This document shows, one piece after another, positions 46,072-58,870 of a stretch of 64,000 nt of DNA. The stretch spans positions 4,900,001 to 4,964,000 of the forward strand of contig OU612069.1 of NCBI GenBank assembly GCA_914767715.1, read 5' to 3'. How positions within the stretch are numbered: position 1 is the stretch's first letter; each line of letters opens with the position of its first letter. The DNA comes from Membranipora membranacea (lineage: Eukaryota > Bryozoa > Gymnolaemata > Cheilostomatida > Membraniporidae). The translations under genes and the position numbers were made by a program. Below the pieces are notes generated by a model. It had not been told where the DNA came from. It was given only the letters and a program-made list of their open reading frames with translations, and ran no database searches.

Positions 46072-48263
46072 AGCTTGACTATCCTACCATCACGCTACGG
46101 CACTGGGTCATTATCAGTGTTAGCAGTTATTATCTTTTTGTTGATGACCCTAATTTACTATACCTTTTTTTCATACCTTGATGTCTGAGAAAGGGCACAC
46201 GATCACAAACAAGTTATTTTGATGTATTTTTTCATTGTTTTTTTGTTATTCAAATTGTTCGATGACTTGTTGACATATTTTTTGGTATTCGTGATTGGTA
46301 ATTTGTATTCGGATAATAACATTTTTCCCTCTCCAAAAAATGTTAACAACTGTTGTTTCTAGTTTTTATCAACCTGTTTCAAATTGAAAATTATATTTGA
46401 TAATACCATACAAATATCAAGGCATCCTATTAGGTGTACTGTAAAGTCTGTGTTGTGCAACAAACAGCTCAAAAATTAGTTTGAAAGTATGCAGCAATTA
46501 CCTAGCTGGTCTTAAAAGGCGTCTAGTCATCATAATCATTGATATATAGGCATATAATCAACACTTGGTTCTTTTCTTTCAACACACATACTTCATAGCT
46601 ATCTTATTTTAATGTGGCAACTGTTGGATACAACTTCAACATTGTGCAGTAACTGAGGACAGGGAAATTAGGAATATTCAACCCGAACTCCCTGCTGAGA
46701 GTAACTGTACACATAATCATTCACCTAGACCTTATTGAGCTGAAGTGAGGCACTTTTTAATCTTGGGGTGACATAAAGCCGTTGAGTTGTGCAATGGCAA
46801 TGATGTATGTTATCACTGATTGGGAAATCCAGGTTTTGTTGATTATATTTGTCAGTTTCAATGATAAATGCAGTTCAATTATAACCATAGGAATATAAAA
46901 TGGTTTTATGTCTACGATTGTAACACTATTGCTTCTGAATAATTGAATGTTGTTACTTCACTATCAAATGACTGGTTCGATACTATGGCACCATATAGTG
47001 TCTTCTCTAGGATTTTGACTAGGCCTATGAGAATAACCAAACTTCACTGTTTCAGTAAAACACCATCAGCTTCCAGTGAACAACATAACCACAGGATTCA
47101 AAGTGCTACGGAGTACCGTAAATACACTCTGAACACTCCCTTGTAATGATTCAAGGTTACAAACAAGATAAGATGGTAAGAAGTTTATTGAGTTGAATGA
47201 TATACATTTCTAAACTGATAAAGCAAACCCACCAAAGACTCAAGTACTTAGCATAAAACAATTTATCTGCAGTATGATGTATCTCCTGTTGTCATGGTGA
47301 TTCTGACACGGAATGTTCAATTCTTGCATTTTTATTCTACTCTATTGAGAAATCTAGAGAAGACAGAGCTCCCCTGCCTCCCTTCTAGAACTTTGGGCTT
47401 GAATCCCTGATCTATCGATCAGATTGACTTACCATCGCGCTGATCTCCTGAGATTACAGATTTTCTAGCTGAAAATAAAACCAAAATAACACACTGCACA
47501 CAATCTGTAATGTCTATAAAAAACACACTGAACACACTGACATTGAGACTACACTATTATCATGTTTATCTCTGATCGATAGAGACGATTTAGAAAGAGT
47601 ACCTAACTTGAACCCGCTGATGATGGTACTTCCCTGAACATACCTAGTGAATCAAATTGAAAGTAGAAATAAAGCTATTTCAATAATCCATACTGTTCTG
47701 AAGGGGCACTTAAAACAGGTGCTGGCGAGGGGTGTTGTGTGGCCAGTGGCAGGTGCTATATTACAGCACTCGATGTCTATATAGCAGTGTTGTGGTTGCT
47801 GTAGGGGCTGCATAAGTGCTGTAAAGCATGTCCCACATCCTACAACAGTGGCCGTACTGGGCGTACATCGGTGTTGAATTGTAAAAAGTACCTAAAATAT
47901 ATCCTAGCATGCACTATGGACTGCACAATCGAATCCCTCCTCTAAATTGCTATCACATATGACTGGATGTGATGCTGTATTCCTTTTTCAATCATGATGT
48001 CTACAATGCAGTGGCTATTACTTTTTTATAAGAACCATGTTACATGCTAGATGCCTCTGTAATTGCTCCCAAAAATAAATCCATTAACAACACAAACAAA
48101 CATACGCAATAATGGTGACACAGGCTGGTGAAAGTTTACTCAGACTATGAGGGAAGCATGCAGTATATTGAAGATAAACTAGAAGACAAATTCCTGGCAA
48201 ACCTATACACTGAAAACAGAGCACCTAAGAGAAACTGCTACAACATGTCAATAGGTAAGGTAC
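46072..48263. other. Gene-free stretch
   Basis: 3' flank of the lysine-rich gene followed by AT-rich sequence. A weak tRNA-like patch is present on the minus strand at 47390-47460 (gcgatggtaagtc and gggattcaagccc), perhaps a SINE. No supported gene. Confidence 0.35.
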
Positions 48264-48482
48264 CTGAATATGATTGTAAAGATAAATAGCCAACGAGGCA
48301 ACTGCGGCTGCTAAAAAGAAAAACATTGTTTTAACTGTGATTGGTAATGAAACTCTGAACTTAATTATAAGTTTGAGCGTCCAAATCAAGTAAAGGATTC
48401 CACATTTGATGCTCTTGTTACAATACTGGATTACATTTAGAGCTGGAGTCAATGCGGTGTCGGAAGCTCTTAGGCTTGACAT
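48264..48482 (-). CDS. Possible first exon of a small membrane protein
   Basis: ATG at 48482 opens 73 codons ending at a GTACCT donor at 48263, at a codon boundary. The peptide has two hydrophobic stretches, GILYLIWTLKLII and TMFFFLAAAVASLAIYLYN; the second is long enough to cross a membrane. No downstream exon was identified and no family is recognised, so it may be chance. Confidence 0.3.
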
Positions 48483-48781
48483 AAGAAATCAATTGCCTAA
48501 TGAATCTGTTTCAAATAATATTGTAGCTTTATCAAACTCAGCATGAATGCAGGGTTTGCTAAAGTAACTCTTCATACATCCTCTTCGTAATAAACTGATT
48601 TGTGGCCTGCATGTTAGCCAAAATGAATTGTGAGGCATTGTTGAAAGAGGGTGATGCATTAACCTAAATTATTGTGACATCTATAGACATGACAATTGGG
48701 ATGTGGAACATAAGCAACCCAGCTCAAACAATAGCCATCCAGCAGCAAGCAGCTTGCATACTGGCGTGAATAGAATGCGTC

Positions 48782-49230
48782 TTGAAAAACCTCATCATAG
48801 TAGAGAAACACCCATTTGCTGGTCCCAACAAGGTTGATGACTGTCAAAATGAGCACATGGTCATGATATGTTCTAAAATAGGTAATTTCCTAAATGCTGA
48901 TGACCATGGCAAAAGTGGTAACTTGAGTGCTGTAGAGATGGTCTTCACGCTAGAAATCAATATCATGGCTGATCGTCGCATACCAATCAATATACCAATG
49001 AATGTTGAAGGTAAATTTGTCAATTTATATTTGGATACGGGGTGTTGTTGGTGTCTTTTATCATAAGAAACGTATACCAGTCAAAATTCAGTCATTGTAA
49101 GTTCTCTGCTTGTTTTGACTTGACATTAAATGATTATAGTGGCAATCCATTGAAGGTTTTAGGTGAGCTTTCTTTGTTGGGTATCTATTTTGGGTTGTTG
49201 ATCGAATCCCCAACCATTATTCTTAACTGA
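48782..49230 (+). pseudogene. Retroelement aspartic-protease fragment, frame-broken
   Basis: The frame from 48782 ends in PMNVEGKFVNLYLDTGC, the pattern of a Ty3/gypsy-type retropepsin (x-V-x-G-x5-L-x-LDTGA). A stop follows at once. A second overlapping frame from 49042 continues with the expected later part (LTLNDYSGNPLKVLGELSLL). It belongs to a different lineage from the DSGS protease at about 41.1 kb and is on the other strand. No reverse transcriptase follows. Confidence 0.6.
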
Positions 49231-51153
49231 CACTGTCCTTCTCTTCTACGGTTTCAAGCCAAAAACTGCATTAAGGTGAACTGATAACTCTAACAGAACC
49301 TTTGCCTGTCACAGTGAATATGGTAACTACTGTTGAAGTCACAATAACAGTGAGCTTCCCAAAGTAAGTTATCCGTCATTTCTACATGTGGTTTGCCTCA
49401 CATTGGGTCCTCATCCAGTGAACCAAAGGGACCTACTTGAGCTAAAAAGAAATGCATAAAAGATGATTTTGCCTCTGGTGCGCAATGTCCCAGAATATAG
49501 AAAATTGCCCTTCATGGGTGCTTCAGAGGTGTCTTTTAAACATTATTCAGGTATTCGTCCCAAAAAATCCTTCTCGAAGCTGATTATCACTTTTAACAAA
49601 ATAGCACAACGCCATGACATGACGTCACGCTGAAACCATGATTTTCAGACTCAGTGTTTGATCAAATTTCCAATGATATATAAAATGTTCAGATCGGTCA
49701 ACATTGGAATCATAACCTTAACGCCACCGTGTTCTGCTCAAGTTATCCTCTAACTCTTACTTGAAACTACAGTGCAGTTCACTTAATTCAAATCTCTTGA
49801 GACCCAAAAAAATTGGTTCTAATTAAGCAGAGTTTTAAATAAGTGACATGAGAATGCATTGAGTTGAGATCAGACTATAGGGACCAATTTTCCTTGTCTG
49901 AATAAACAGGAATTTTGCATTACAAAGTTTGAATTAACCAGCTTACACCGAACTTTCTTTTTTTCTGACTCCTTGATAGGTTTACAAAATTGACAGTCTA
50001 ACAAAGTCCTTCCCTGACCATTGAATGTGTTGCAGGTAATATCCAGACTAAAGAATAATACTACAGAGACAAATTAACCCTGCCACCATTTATTTTGCAT
50101 AATCTAGCTAGAGAAAAAGAAGAAGAATTAGAAATCGGAAACCATCATGTTTTAAAAAGAATCTAACTATTGTATATGGTTAATAAAAAAATTTAAAATA
50201 CTAAGTTTAAATACATATCTGAGTTCTGCCTGTCTATTAAACAAAGCATTCAAAACAACTAGAGAAAGGAACCCATCATAGAACTCTTCTTATCAAGTTA
50301 ATGATAATAGTAATGTGTAGTAAGTAAAACCATAGTGGTTTGTAGAATGTCATGACAAACTTGTCATAGGGATGTCAGTCAATCCTTGAGCATCCTATTC
50401 AAAACAAGACGCAAGTTTGTGACATTATGTGTTACCTGCGGATGTATAAATATAAATCAAGACATTAACTCAAAGTATCCAATATCTGATAGGGAAATAA
50501 TCTAACCTTGTAAAATAACCTTAATCAAACTGAAGCATGATACACATGGGATTGCAGTGTAATATAGGAATGAAGCTCTACTGTCCACTCTAAGCATTAT
50601 GTTGATAATAAGGTTCAGTGTGAAAAGAAAATGTAAGGAGCAAAAAAACATGTGTAGACATTTTCTATATTAGTCATTACACCAACTTGCTCCCTGAACT
50701 GATAGCAGCAGATTACTATAAAAATGGTAGAAAATATGTAGCATATGGGTGCCTTTTACGGTATAATGTTAGCTCATTGTAAGAATGTGATTGAATATGA
50801 TGATGGCGCGCTATTACATTCACCAAGTACCCTTGTCTTGTTGTATGAGTGCAACCACTGTGAGAGGATGGTAGTTATGTATGTGTGACAGTCCACTTAT
50901 AATACTCAGCAGACTGGACTACACGCCCCCCTCGTTTTATCTCTCTGACTTCTTTCTCTACAAGTAGAAAAAAATCTGATAACAACAGATAGAGATTATT
51001 AAATTAGCAGATCAATTCTACTGACAGCATTCAGGATTATTTTGGATATAATTATATACATTGTGAAGTTATCGTCAGATGCCCTGCTCATCCATAATAA
51101 TATCTTTAACTTGCCTCATTTATAGTACTAGTACATGAGTCAAAAATACAGTA
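49231..51153. other. Gene-free stretch
   Basis: AT-rich sequence downstream (in gene direction) of the caspase exons and downstream of the retroelement scrap. No coding exon, RNA or element ends could be supported. Any further 3' exons of the ROCO-caspase gene would lie here, but none was recognised. Confidence 0.4.
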
Positions 51154-54100
51154 TCATATAAGCATCCAAATAAGAGGAGTGAGCTTACCTAGAAGTGGTT
51201 CAATCCTAGTAACCACCTGGTTTGGCACATTCGCAAACATCTCTGCTGAGTTCTGAATTTGGACTCCAGGTAGCAGATACAGTTTTCTCAGATTAGTGAA
51301 TGTGCAGACAGTTTTAGGCATCTGAGAGACATAAGAGGCAGCAGTGGGAGCTGCAGCAGCACCTCTGTTCAGGTTCTGATCTGTTCTCTTCACTCCATAT
51401 CTTGTCACTGATTCTCTTACCTGCAATTTTGATGGTTGAAAATGGTAATGTATCATCTGTAAGAGTTTGAATGACTTCATGATTGGTTAAATGATTTCAG
51501 AGAGTGTAAGGTTGAATTATATTTATGAAATATTAGAGGTGAGAATGACTCCGATCAAGAGATTTACTTCAATTGATGCATCAGTAGTTTAGAGTAAGTT
51601 GGGTTAGTCAGTTGCATTTATAGGCACTTAACCGTTGTGTCCATGAAGAAATATCTCAATATAACAAGGAACTTATGCAAGACTTACTATTTCAGCCAGA
51701 GATACAACATCATGCCTATGTCCCAGGGTGTATAGGGTCGCCACCAAAGCCCTGATGAAGGGTGATCCAACGCCAGGGTTCCTTGGTGCAGCAAAAGCTA
51801 CAATAGAAATTACTCTATGATACATAACAAATCCATTGACCCATTAATACCTAAGGTGGCTGTAGTCCTGCTGTAATTTTATTATGGAAGAATTCTTGAA
51901 ATAATCTTGAAATGATAATATGAGGGATAGTCCCCTCTAGTGCGATGGAATCATGACTGTACTGTACTGACTGTACTGTACAACCCCAAACAACTGCCAC
52001 TTCTAAACTTATATTGCTGTTTAAGCTGAATTTTTCTGCTGTTGAATACTCACAATCAAAGCTGGACTGCATAATGATCATATCTGATACAGATATGTCT
52101 TGTGTATCATTGTCCACTTCAAAGTCATTAGAACTCGGCATTGTCACAACTTGAGTGCTGCTATCAGTTTGGGGAGCTCTAACAGCTGCTGTTCCAGTAG
52201 TGAGGTCGTCTCTCAACATTTCCCGATTACCTTTTTGAAAAAACGCGGATATGATCATCAGCTGCAAGACTTAGTAGATATGCTATAAGCCTGTACTGTA
52301 TTGTATCAATTTCTTGATTTTATAAGCTAACTGTCTTGTTGTTTATGTCCTTTCAGTTTCAACTTCAGACATAATGTTATAAGCTACATTCTACTTAAAA
52401 ACAAAATCTGGTGCTGCTGCCTGATATTATTTCTCATTCAAGTTTAACAATACTTACTGCCAGCACATGCTTGTATGATCACAATCTTTGGTCGGCCTCT
52501 CATCACCGAGAAGTTCTTAGGAGAGAGTAGATTGTAAATATCCGTTAGTCTGATGAAGACTCTGTCAGAGCCAATAATACAGCCCTCGTCTCCATGACTG
52601 GTCAGAACGAGTACAAACGCCCCCATATGCTTGTGTACTGATTGACCGACTGGATCTGTTAACTGTGTCTCGCAGTGTATGGCTTCGATGATTTCCTAGT
52701 AAAAAAAAACTAACGTAAGTCCTCCATAAAAGGTTTAGTTTCTCAAATTATTGACTGAGATAGTTTACTGCGTTGATGTCATAGAGCAGTTACCCTGGAG
52801 CGTGGTCTGATATTGTCAAGGAGGGATGATTCTAAAGCCTGGTCATTCGTAACAATCAATCGTACATGTAAACAATTCACAGATTGTAAATGTTTAGCTT
52901 ACCCTTGCAGTGTAGGTTTTATGTTCACCTACAGTAACAAACCCTAGTTTGTCAAGCATACACTTGATATTCTGATAGTCATGTTCAGAACCTCTCCTTG
53001 TCTGGTTGCAGTCGTTAGAGACAATCAGAGCACGTCCTCGGCATTCTGTCATCTGGTAAACAGTCTGAAAATAATCAGAAAATGAAGCCTTGATGATATT
53101 TGAACTATTTTGTTGCCTCGTAAGCTTTAAGATCTGAGAATTGTACCAAGGAACTTCCGAACCACAGCTGTAATTATTCACTTCATAGACACAGCCTTCT
53201 AAGTTTGTGTGAATACATGAAAATATCGATCAAAATCATAACAAAGTAGCAGCTTTATAAACCTGGCTTTCAGGGATTAAACTCTGATCTGCTTGTTGTG
53301 GTTCCATATCTATCTGGGGTTGTCTTCTTTTCATGATCTCCACTACATCCTGAACTTCGGACATCTGGATCTCTGGTATGCTCTGGCCAGGATCATCTGC
53401 TGTGAGAACAGGAGGAGGGTCAGGTTTTACATAGTGCTTATTAAAATTTGAATTTTCTCTGCCTGTTTTCTTTTTACCGTAGAAACCAAGTTTCGCATGA
53501 TAAATTCAGTAAAAGACAGCTGTTGACTGACCTGATCCCGCAGTTGTCTCCTCCCTTCTTATGTAGTCATCAAGAATTCTGACTCCCTCCTCACTGATCT
53601 TAAGACCTGTTCGAAACAACAGCAAAAATGGCAAGGTTAGCACCCTTATTGAAACAATCACTTGGTTAACATGCAATCCCGAAAATTAATGCTACAAATG
53701 GTAACAAATGAATTAATCGGATCTGCTGAGGCAGATAATGATATTTTTCCATGAACTTACATGGATATCTGAGAGGTAGCGGGACACGCCTCCTCCCATC
53801 GTTGGTGTCACATGAACAAGTCTCCTCTCCAGTGTAGGTGGTATGACGGGGCTCTGGCAGTTTGTATCCGACACTCCTGTTGAACCACTCAGGATTGACA
53901 AATGTTGCTGGTGATGACTGTTTGGTCAGTAGGCAATGAGAGCAGTAGAAGACATGGTCATATCGAACTCCTTTCCACACGGAATCCAATTCAGATGTAA
54001 GCCGCTTCATTGTTTCTAGTTGGGTCTTCCAAGCATCGCTGATAAGCCTGGCCGGTGTTTGCGTGATGAGTGTCACTTGTTTTTCTTTCTCATTATGCAA

Positions 54101-55682
54101 TAGATACCGCAAGACTCCGCTCATCTCTTGCACACTCGCTCCATTTATACCAGCTTCAGGTGTGTTGAATGGATTGACACATATGTCTAGAAATCCTGCA
54201 GTGATTACATGATATACGTATTGCGGCACGGTGAGGCCGTTTAGATACAGATCGACTCTCAGCTGAAGGTGATTTGTGCCTTCTGTTGGGTTTGGTATGT
54301 TCTTAGTGCTGAAGTAGGGAACGATGAACTTCTCACTGCCATCACTTTCTTTAGGTCCAATGATCAGGTGAAATGTTTTCAGCAGGGTGATACCAACATC
54401 AGCAGGTAGTTCCGATTCTTTGCTGAGCAGATTGTGTAGTAATGCAGCTCTTATGATTCCTGTGGCTTTGAAATCATTGACCATGCTGACATACTCTCTT
54501 CTTTCCACAGGTCTTCCCTTGTATCTGTAGGGTCTAAATTTGGTTATGCGATGTTCCCATGCTTGAGAATCTGCATGATCGTAAAGTGTCCTTATGACAT
54601 CAGCAAGAACTGAAGGGCGATGGAATGAATAGTCACTCAGCTTCTCAACGTCCTGAAACCACATTATTCTTCCTGCTTCTTTGACGTACTGCAAAGCATG
54701 CTCACTGTTCTTACTGAAACCTTGTATGAAGTCAGTAACAGAAACATAAGGCTTTTGCTCTTCAGCAGTAAGCTTATTCAGCACTTCATACCAACTACCG
54801 GGTATATCAGTGATCAGCTTAGCCCCTGCTTCCTTTAGTGCGCTCTTTAATGATTTGATATCCATCTTGCTCGATGAAGCCGAGAGCTCTAGTATTGTTG
54901 TGATCAGGGGCTGTGCTGTGTCGATGAAAGATGTCATTGAAAAAAATGAGCTGTCAGGCATAGCAACACCCTCTTCTGATTGAATTACATCTAAACGCAG
55001 CTTCTCTGTTGCTGATAAAAGCTGTTTCTTCCTCAGTTTGAGGGTCTCGTTGCTAAGCAGATCACCATGAGTCAGTACGAGCACTGGTCTTCCTAGATTT
55101 GGTTGTGATGTATATAGGTGCGCTATCCACCGGAAGCATACATCCTGAGCTGCAGCCTCTACTCCATGCGCAGGTACTAAACTGTCAAACTCTGCTATAT
55201 CTACCACTAGAAGTGGTACAGATTGTACTTTGGCGTTCACTTGATAGGCAAGGTGATACACCTCATGCCCTCCCAAATCAGTGAATACCAACTTCAATTT
55301 CTCATCAATGTCAGCCTCGCATACATTGAAGACACGTGTTGCCTCATCAAGCTTGATGTCGATATCCGAACGGGTTGTCAGCACACGCTGATCCTTCTGT
55401 ACGCTCCTCACAACGCTTGTTTTTCCTGCTTTAGTCTTGCCTATGACTGTTACCGGAATGAGCCTGAAAATGTTATCTTTTTCAGCATGAAGATCCTGCA
55501 GATACTTCCTTACAGCTTTTAAACCCCGTTTGCAGACAGCATAGGGAGGAGATACTAGTGCTTCGCATTGGTTACATTTGAAGGTCGTTAGCGTGCTGAT
55601 ATTGAAGATACTTTCAGGTATAGAGGAGAGTGATCTGTTTCCGCTAATATGAAGTCCTTCCAGTTTGGTGAGTTGCCCCAGG
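51154..55682 (-). CDS. LRR-Roc-COR-caspase fusion protein (5' partial)
   Basis: Eight exons agree in phase: 53761-55682, 53532-53606, 53263-53399, 52903-53064, 52458-52695, 52054-52230, 51688-51797 and 51154-51420 (reading through a possible donor at 51188 to TGA). They give 1,028 residues. The big exon has one or two leucine-rich repeats (LTKLEGLHISGNRSLSSIPE), then a Roc GTPase with P-loop GKTKAGKTS, switch DLGGHEVYH and the Roco-type THGD in place of NKxD. A COR domain follows (LQYVKEAGRIMWFQDVEKLS and on). After an acidic linker comes a caspase: CRGRALIVSND, LTSHGDEG with the catalytic His, IIQACAG with the catalytic Cys, and a small subunit with PRNPGVGSPFIRALVATL, ending TNLRKLYLLPG. 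The Arg residues expected to hold a substrate Asp (CRG; PRN) are kept. The Asp-rich linker NDFEVDNDTQD could be where the subunits are cut. No kinase domain follows COR. Upstream LRR exons are missing; reading through the first acceptor gives an ATG at 55738. A cell-death or immune role is inferred. Confidence 0.88.
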
Positions 55683-55797
55683 CTGCATGAAAAAATAAAA
55701 ATATATTTACTTTCAATCATAATGAGCGTTGCCGACATGGGGATGAACTTTCAATCATGACTAGACAAGTGCAAGGTACAATGAGTGGTATGGTGGG

Positions 55798-55974
55798 ATG
55801 GCCAATGTTGCACAAGAAGATACAAATGTGTTTAAATTCAAAATTGATGCCATATTGCATAAACAACTTCCCAGCAGTGTCGAACAGGTCCTGGCATATT
55901 TGAAATTTGGGGAAATTGGCGCAGTCATTGCAGCCTCGCCCTCAAGGCACACACTATTTCACAGCCACGATGTG
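55798..55974 (+). CDS. Possible first exon, unrecognised
   Basis: ATG at 55798 opens 59 codons ending exactly at a strong GTGAGT donor (55975). The peptide (MANVAQEDTNVFKFKIDAIL, then KQLPSSVEQVLAYLKFGEIG) is compositionally protein-like and partly helical. It lies only about 115 bp from the first visible exon of the oppositely oriented ROCO-caspase gene. No following exon was found in the repeat-rich DNA downstream. Confidence 0.35.
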
Positions 55975-56015
55975 GTGAGTGACAAACACTTGTGATTTTA
56001 TCCAAAATTTTTAAA

Positions 56016-56470
56016 GCCAACTAATGACTGAGTACTAAATTGTGAGTTTGTTACTCGCAGCAGGGCCAAATGATAGCAAGTATCACAACACCCGCTATCC
56101 CAACAAATTAAAGAAAAAGTTTGCTTTTATTTCTTTTTCGATGAAATGCAATGTTATGTAGAATAATAAGGCATTCTTTCGTTTGTTATTTATCACTTCT
56201 GTTGTGACAGCCCATGACCACCCTATTAATTTGATCAAAATTGTAGCGCTGATTGTTTTTCATTCTTTTGCTAATCTGCTAACCAATTTCAACATAAGAC
56301 CACCTCCAGTATGCAGTGAATTTATTACTTTGTGAGGCCTTATGCTGTTCTCTAGGCTTTGGGAGTCAAGGTTCAACCCTGAACCCCGTATCGGGGGGTT
56401 GGGGGGGGGGCTTACAGCGCTTTTCCCAAAGCTGAGAATAATTGATATGACACTGCGCTGCACAGGATAC
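56016..56470. repeat. Dispersed repeat, copy 1
   Basis: Shares order and sequence with 63521-63960: actgagtactaaa-tgtgagttt at the left, ctaggctttggg and a long G-run followed by cttacagcgc near the right. Both copies have the same orientation. Family unknown. Confidence 0.55.
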
Positions 56471-58625
56471 TCAATGATGGCAGGTTCACATTCATCATTG
56501 AACTTGGGAAATTTTAAGTTCGATAGGCCACATAATCGTGAAAACACCGTCATTTCGCTCTATTTTTCAGTAACAAAGTTTTCTTATTCAATGGTAATCG
56601 GCTGCATTTAGTTATTTTAACAGGATAATACACCCTTGGCATCGTAACTTTTAACATAATATTACTTGATAGAGTTAAAAGTCTCAGATTATCACTATCA
56701 AAAAACTTGTCTTCTTGAGTTACTGTACAAATTATTTTATTTTAAATTGAGGAGGACTAATAAATTTGCTAAATATAGTCTCATCATAATGCATTTCCGT
56801 TCTGGTCGATTTTCTTGCTAATTGCCAAAAATAGATATAATTAATTAAATTAATATTATGCCTTATTGATAACTTCCCTCTTACTAGGAAAGGTTGCTCC
56901 AACATAATAAAATGATAATAATAATAATGAAAATTTAAATAAAGATAATAATGATATATGTTTGTATTATGCACAAGTATCTTATTGGATTAATAAGTAT
57001 TGCCCCTCATGTTAATGGAAGATGACAACTCAATAGAGCGATCAAGGTCATTGATACAATATCTGATAGTTATTTTGTTTCAAGTTTACCCTGTTTACTT
57101 AACAAAGTTTGAAAAGGTTACAGTCCAGAAGATCTAGGATAGGCAAGATATATTCCATCCCACAGAAAGATAAGTAAAGTAGATATTTCATGTCACCTTG
57201 GAAAAGCTCCATTGGGGTATGTACTGAAATGCCGATAAGCTGCAAACCCGACATGAGGAGCATAGAGCACCATTGACAAGTGCTGCTTTACACCCTCAAG
57301 GATTATTACTTTCCCTATGTTAATTATAGATCAGTTTTTGAGAATTGGCACCGGTATCGTAATATTTCGGATAGTTTAAATGACACATAATATTATATCA
57401 TACCTAATTTCAATCCGGCAAAGTCGTAATTCAAATCCGTATGCAGCATTACTTTGAAGAGTATTAAGAAACCACATCACTTGCTGGTGTCTCGCTGAAC
57501 ATTGTTCCGGTATGTTGTTTATACTTGTCTTCCAAAATACTATTTCCAAGATGGTATAGAAACATTGCGACAGCAGAAATCATATCCCATTACACTGATT
57601 ATATTGGTTGAGAGGACAATCTAATGTTCTCATATTATTGGAATGAGAAGTGTCAGCATTATGAGGAGAGAAAGCACTGTACGTTGTGACAGTTTTACGA
57701 AAAAAACATTACCACAATGCATTTAATTTTGAAAATCATCGGTGGCTATGAGGTGGTTGTCACGGCATTATAAAACAAACTTCATGGGATGATCATAAAA
57801 TAATTCTGTAGTGATAGAAGAACTGTGATGCTATAACATTGTTAACATTGAAAACTTTTTGATAGCATGATCATAACATCATTAAAGTGCTAATTATAAG
57901 CTGTTTTCTCGCATTTAACAGTGATGTACCGTCATGTCAAAAATAATGTTTGACTAATACTTAGATTCAAAGATTCTGCTATATCTGAATCTGAACATTG
58001 TGATTACCATTCTGTATCCTATTAGGCAATAGCCAAATCCCATCATTTACACACCATGTAATACTTGATAAAATTTTGTGCAAAACAATGTTACAATGTT
58101 CACCGTTCACCTGCATTTGTAACAAGAAGTCAAAAAGTTATGAGGTTCTGGAATATAGGGATCACAAAAATTCCCAGGGATCAATTAGCATTTATAAACT
58201 TGGATTTTTAGCTTTGTGATAGGTAAACTATAAAGATTAATCCCTTTTCTTTTATATCTACTGGTAGGAACACATAACAATTGTCTTAAACAAACTGCTC
58301 ACATGGATTTGTAAATAAAAGGCAGTATCACCATGTCTACCATACTCTGCAAGTCCTCGTCGAAAAGGTAATAAAACTGCCAACACAGGTCTCCAAAATT
58401 TAAATTCACACTTCTGCTTTTAAATTTTACTAATCGCAGTCACGTAGATATGTTGGTAGTTGGTTGTTTGACTGAACTAAATACAACATCTTTATTTTCA
58501 GTTTTAACGCTTTGTATATTTGGTATTTTTTCAGGTCCTTGCCATCATTTTAAGGACAAATCCTCCACCTGTACCATTTAAACATTTGTAAATATATTCA
58601 ACTGTCAACAAATTGATTATAAACC
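56471..58625. other. Gene-free stretch
   Basis: AT-rich, with ATT/AAT simple sequence near 56900-56960. LRR-coding exons for the ROCO-caspase gene were looked for on the minus strand and not found. Confidence 0.4.
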
Positions 58626-58870
58626 TAGACATGACACTATATGGATATTGAGGCACTGAGGGACTTAATTGTGGGCAACGTTACGTCATTGGAAGGTGTA
58701 AAAGCAATGATGCTATCATTGATTTTCTGTCTACAATCCAGATTTTTTGTTCATAACTCGATCAATTTTGATCGGATTTTGAGATTAAAAATTACAATAG
58801 ATTTAGCAGCTCATCTCATTTACGCCATAAAAGATTTGGAACTCAGTGACCTGTTACCCCACAAATTTGA
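58626..58870. repeat. Left arm of a widely spaced inverted repeat
   Basis: Diverged but clearly the reverse complement of 60795-61035. Shared blocks include caattgtgggcaa / ttgcccacaattg, atcattgatt / aatcaatgat and gttcataactcgatcaattt / aaattgattgagttatgaac. The arms are about 1.9 kb apart. An open frame (58641-58916) crosses the left arm but resembles no family I know. Confidence 0.6.

Noticed and set aside
56260-56611. Overlapping frames on both strands
   Set aside because: They coincide with the dispersed repeat and its poly-G run.
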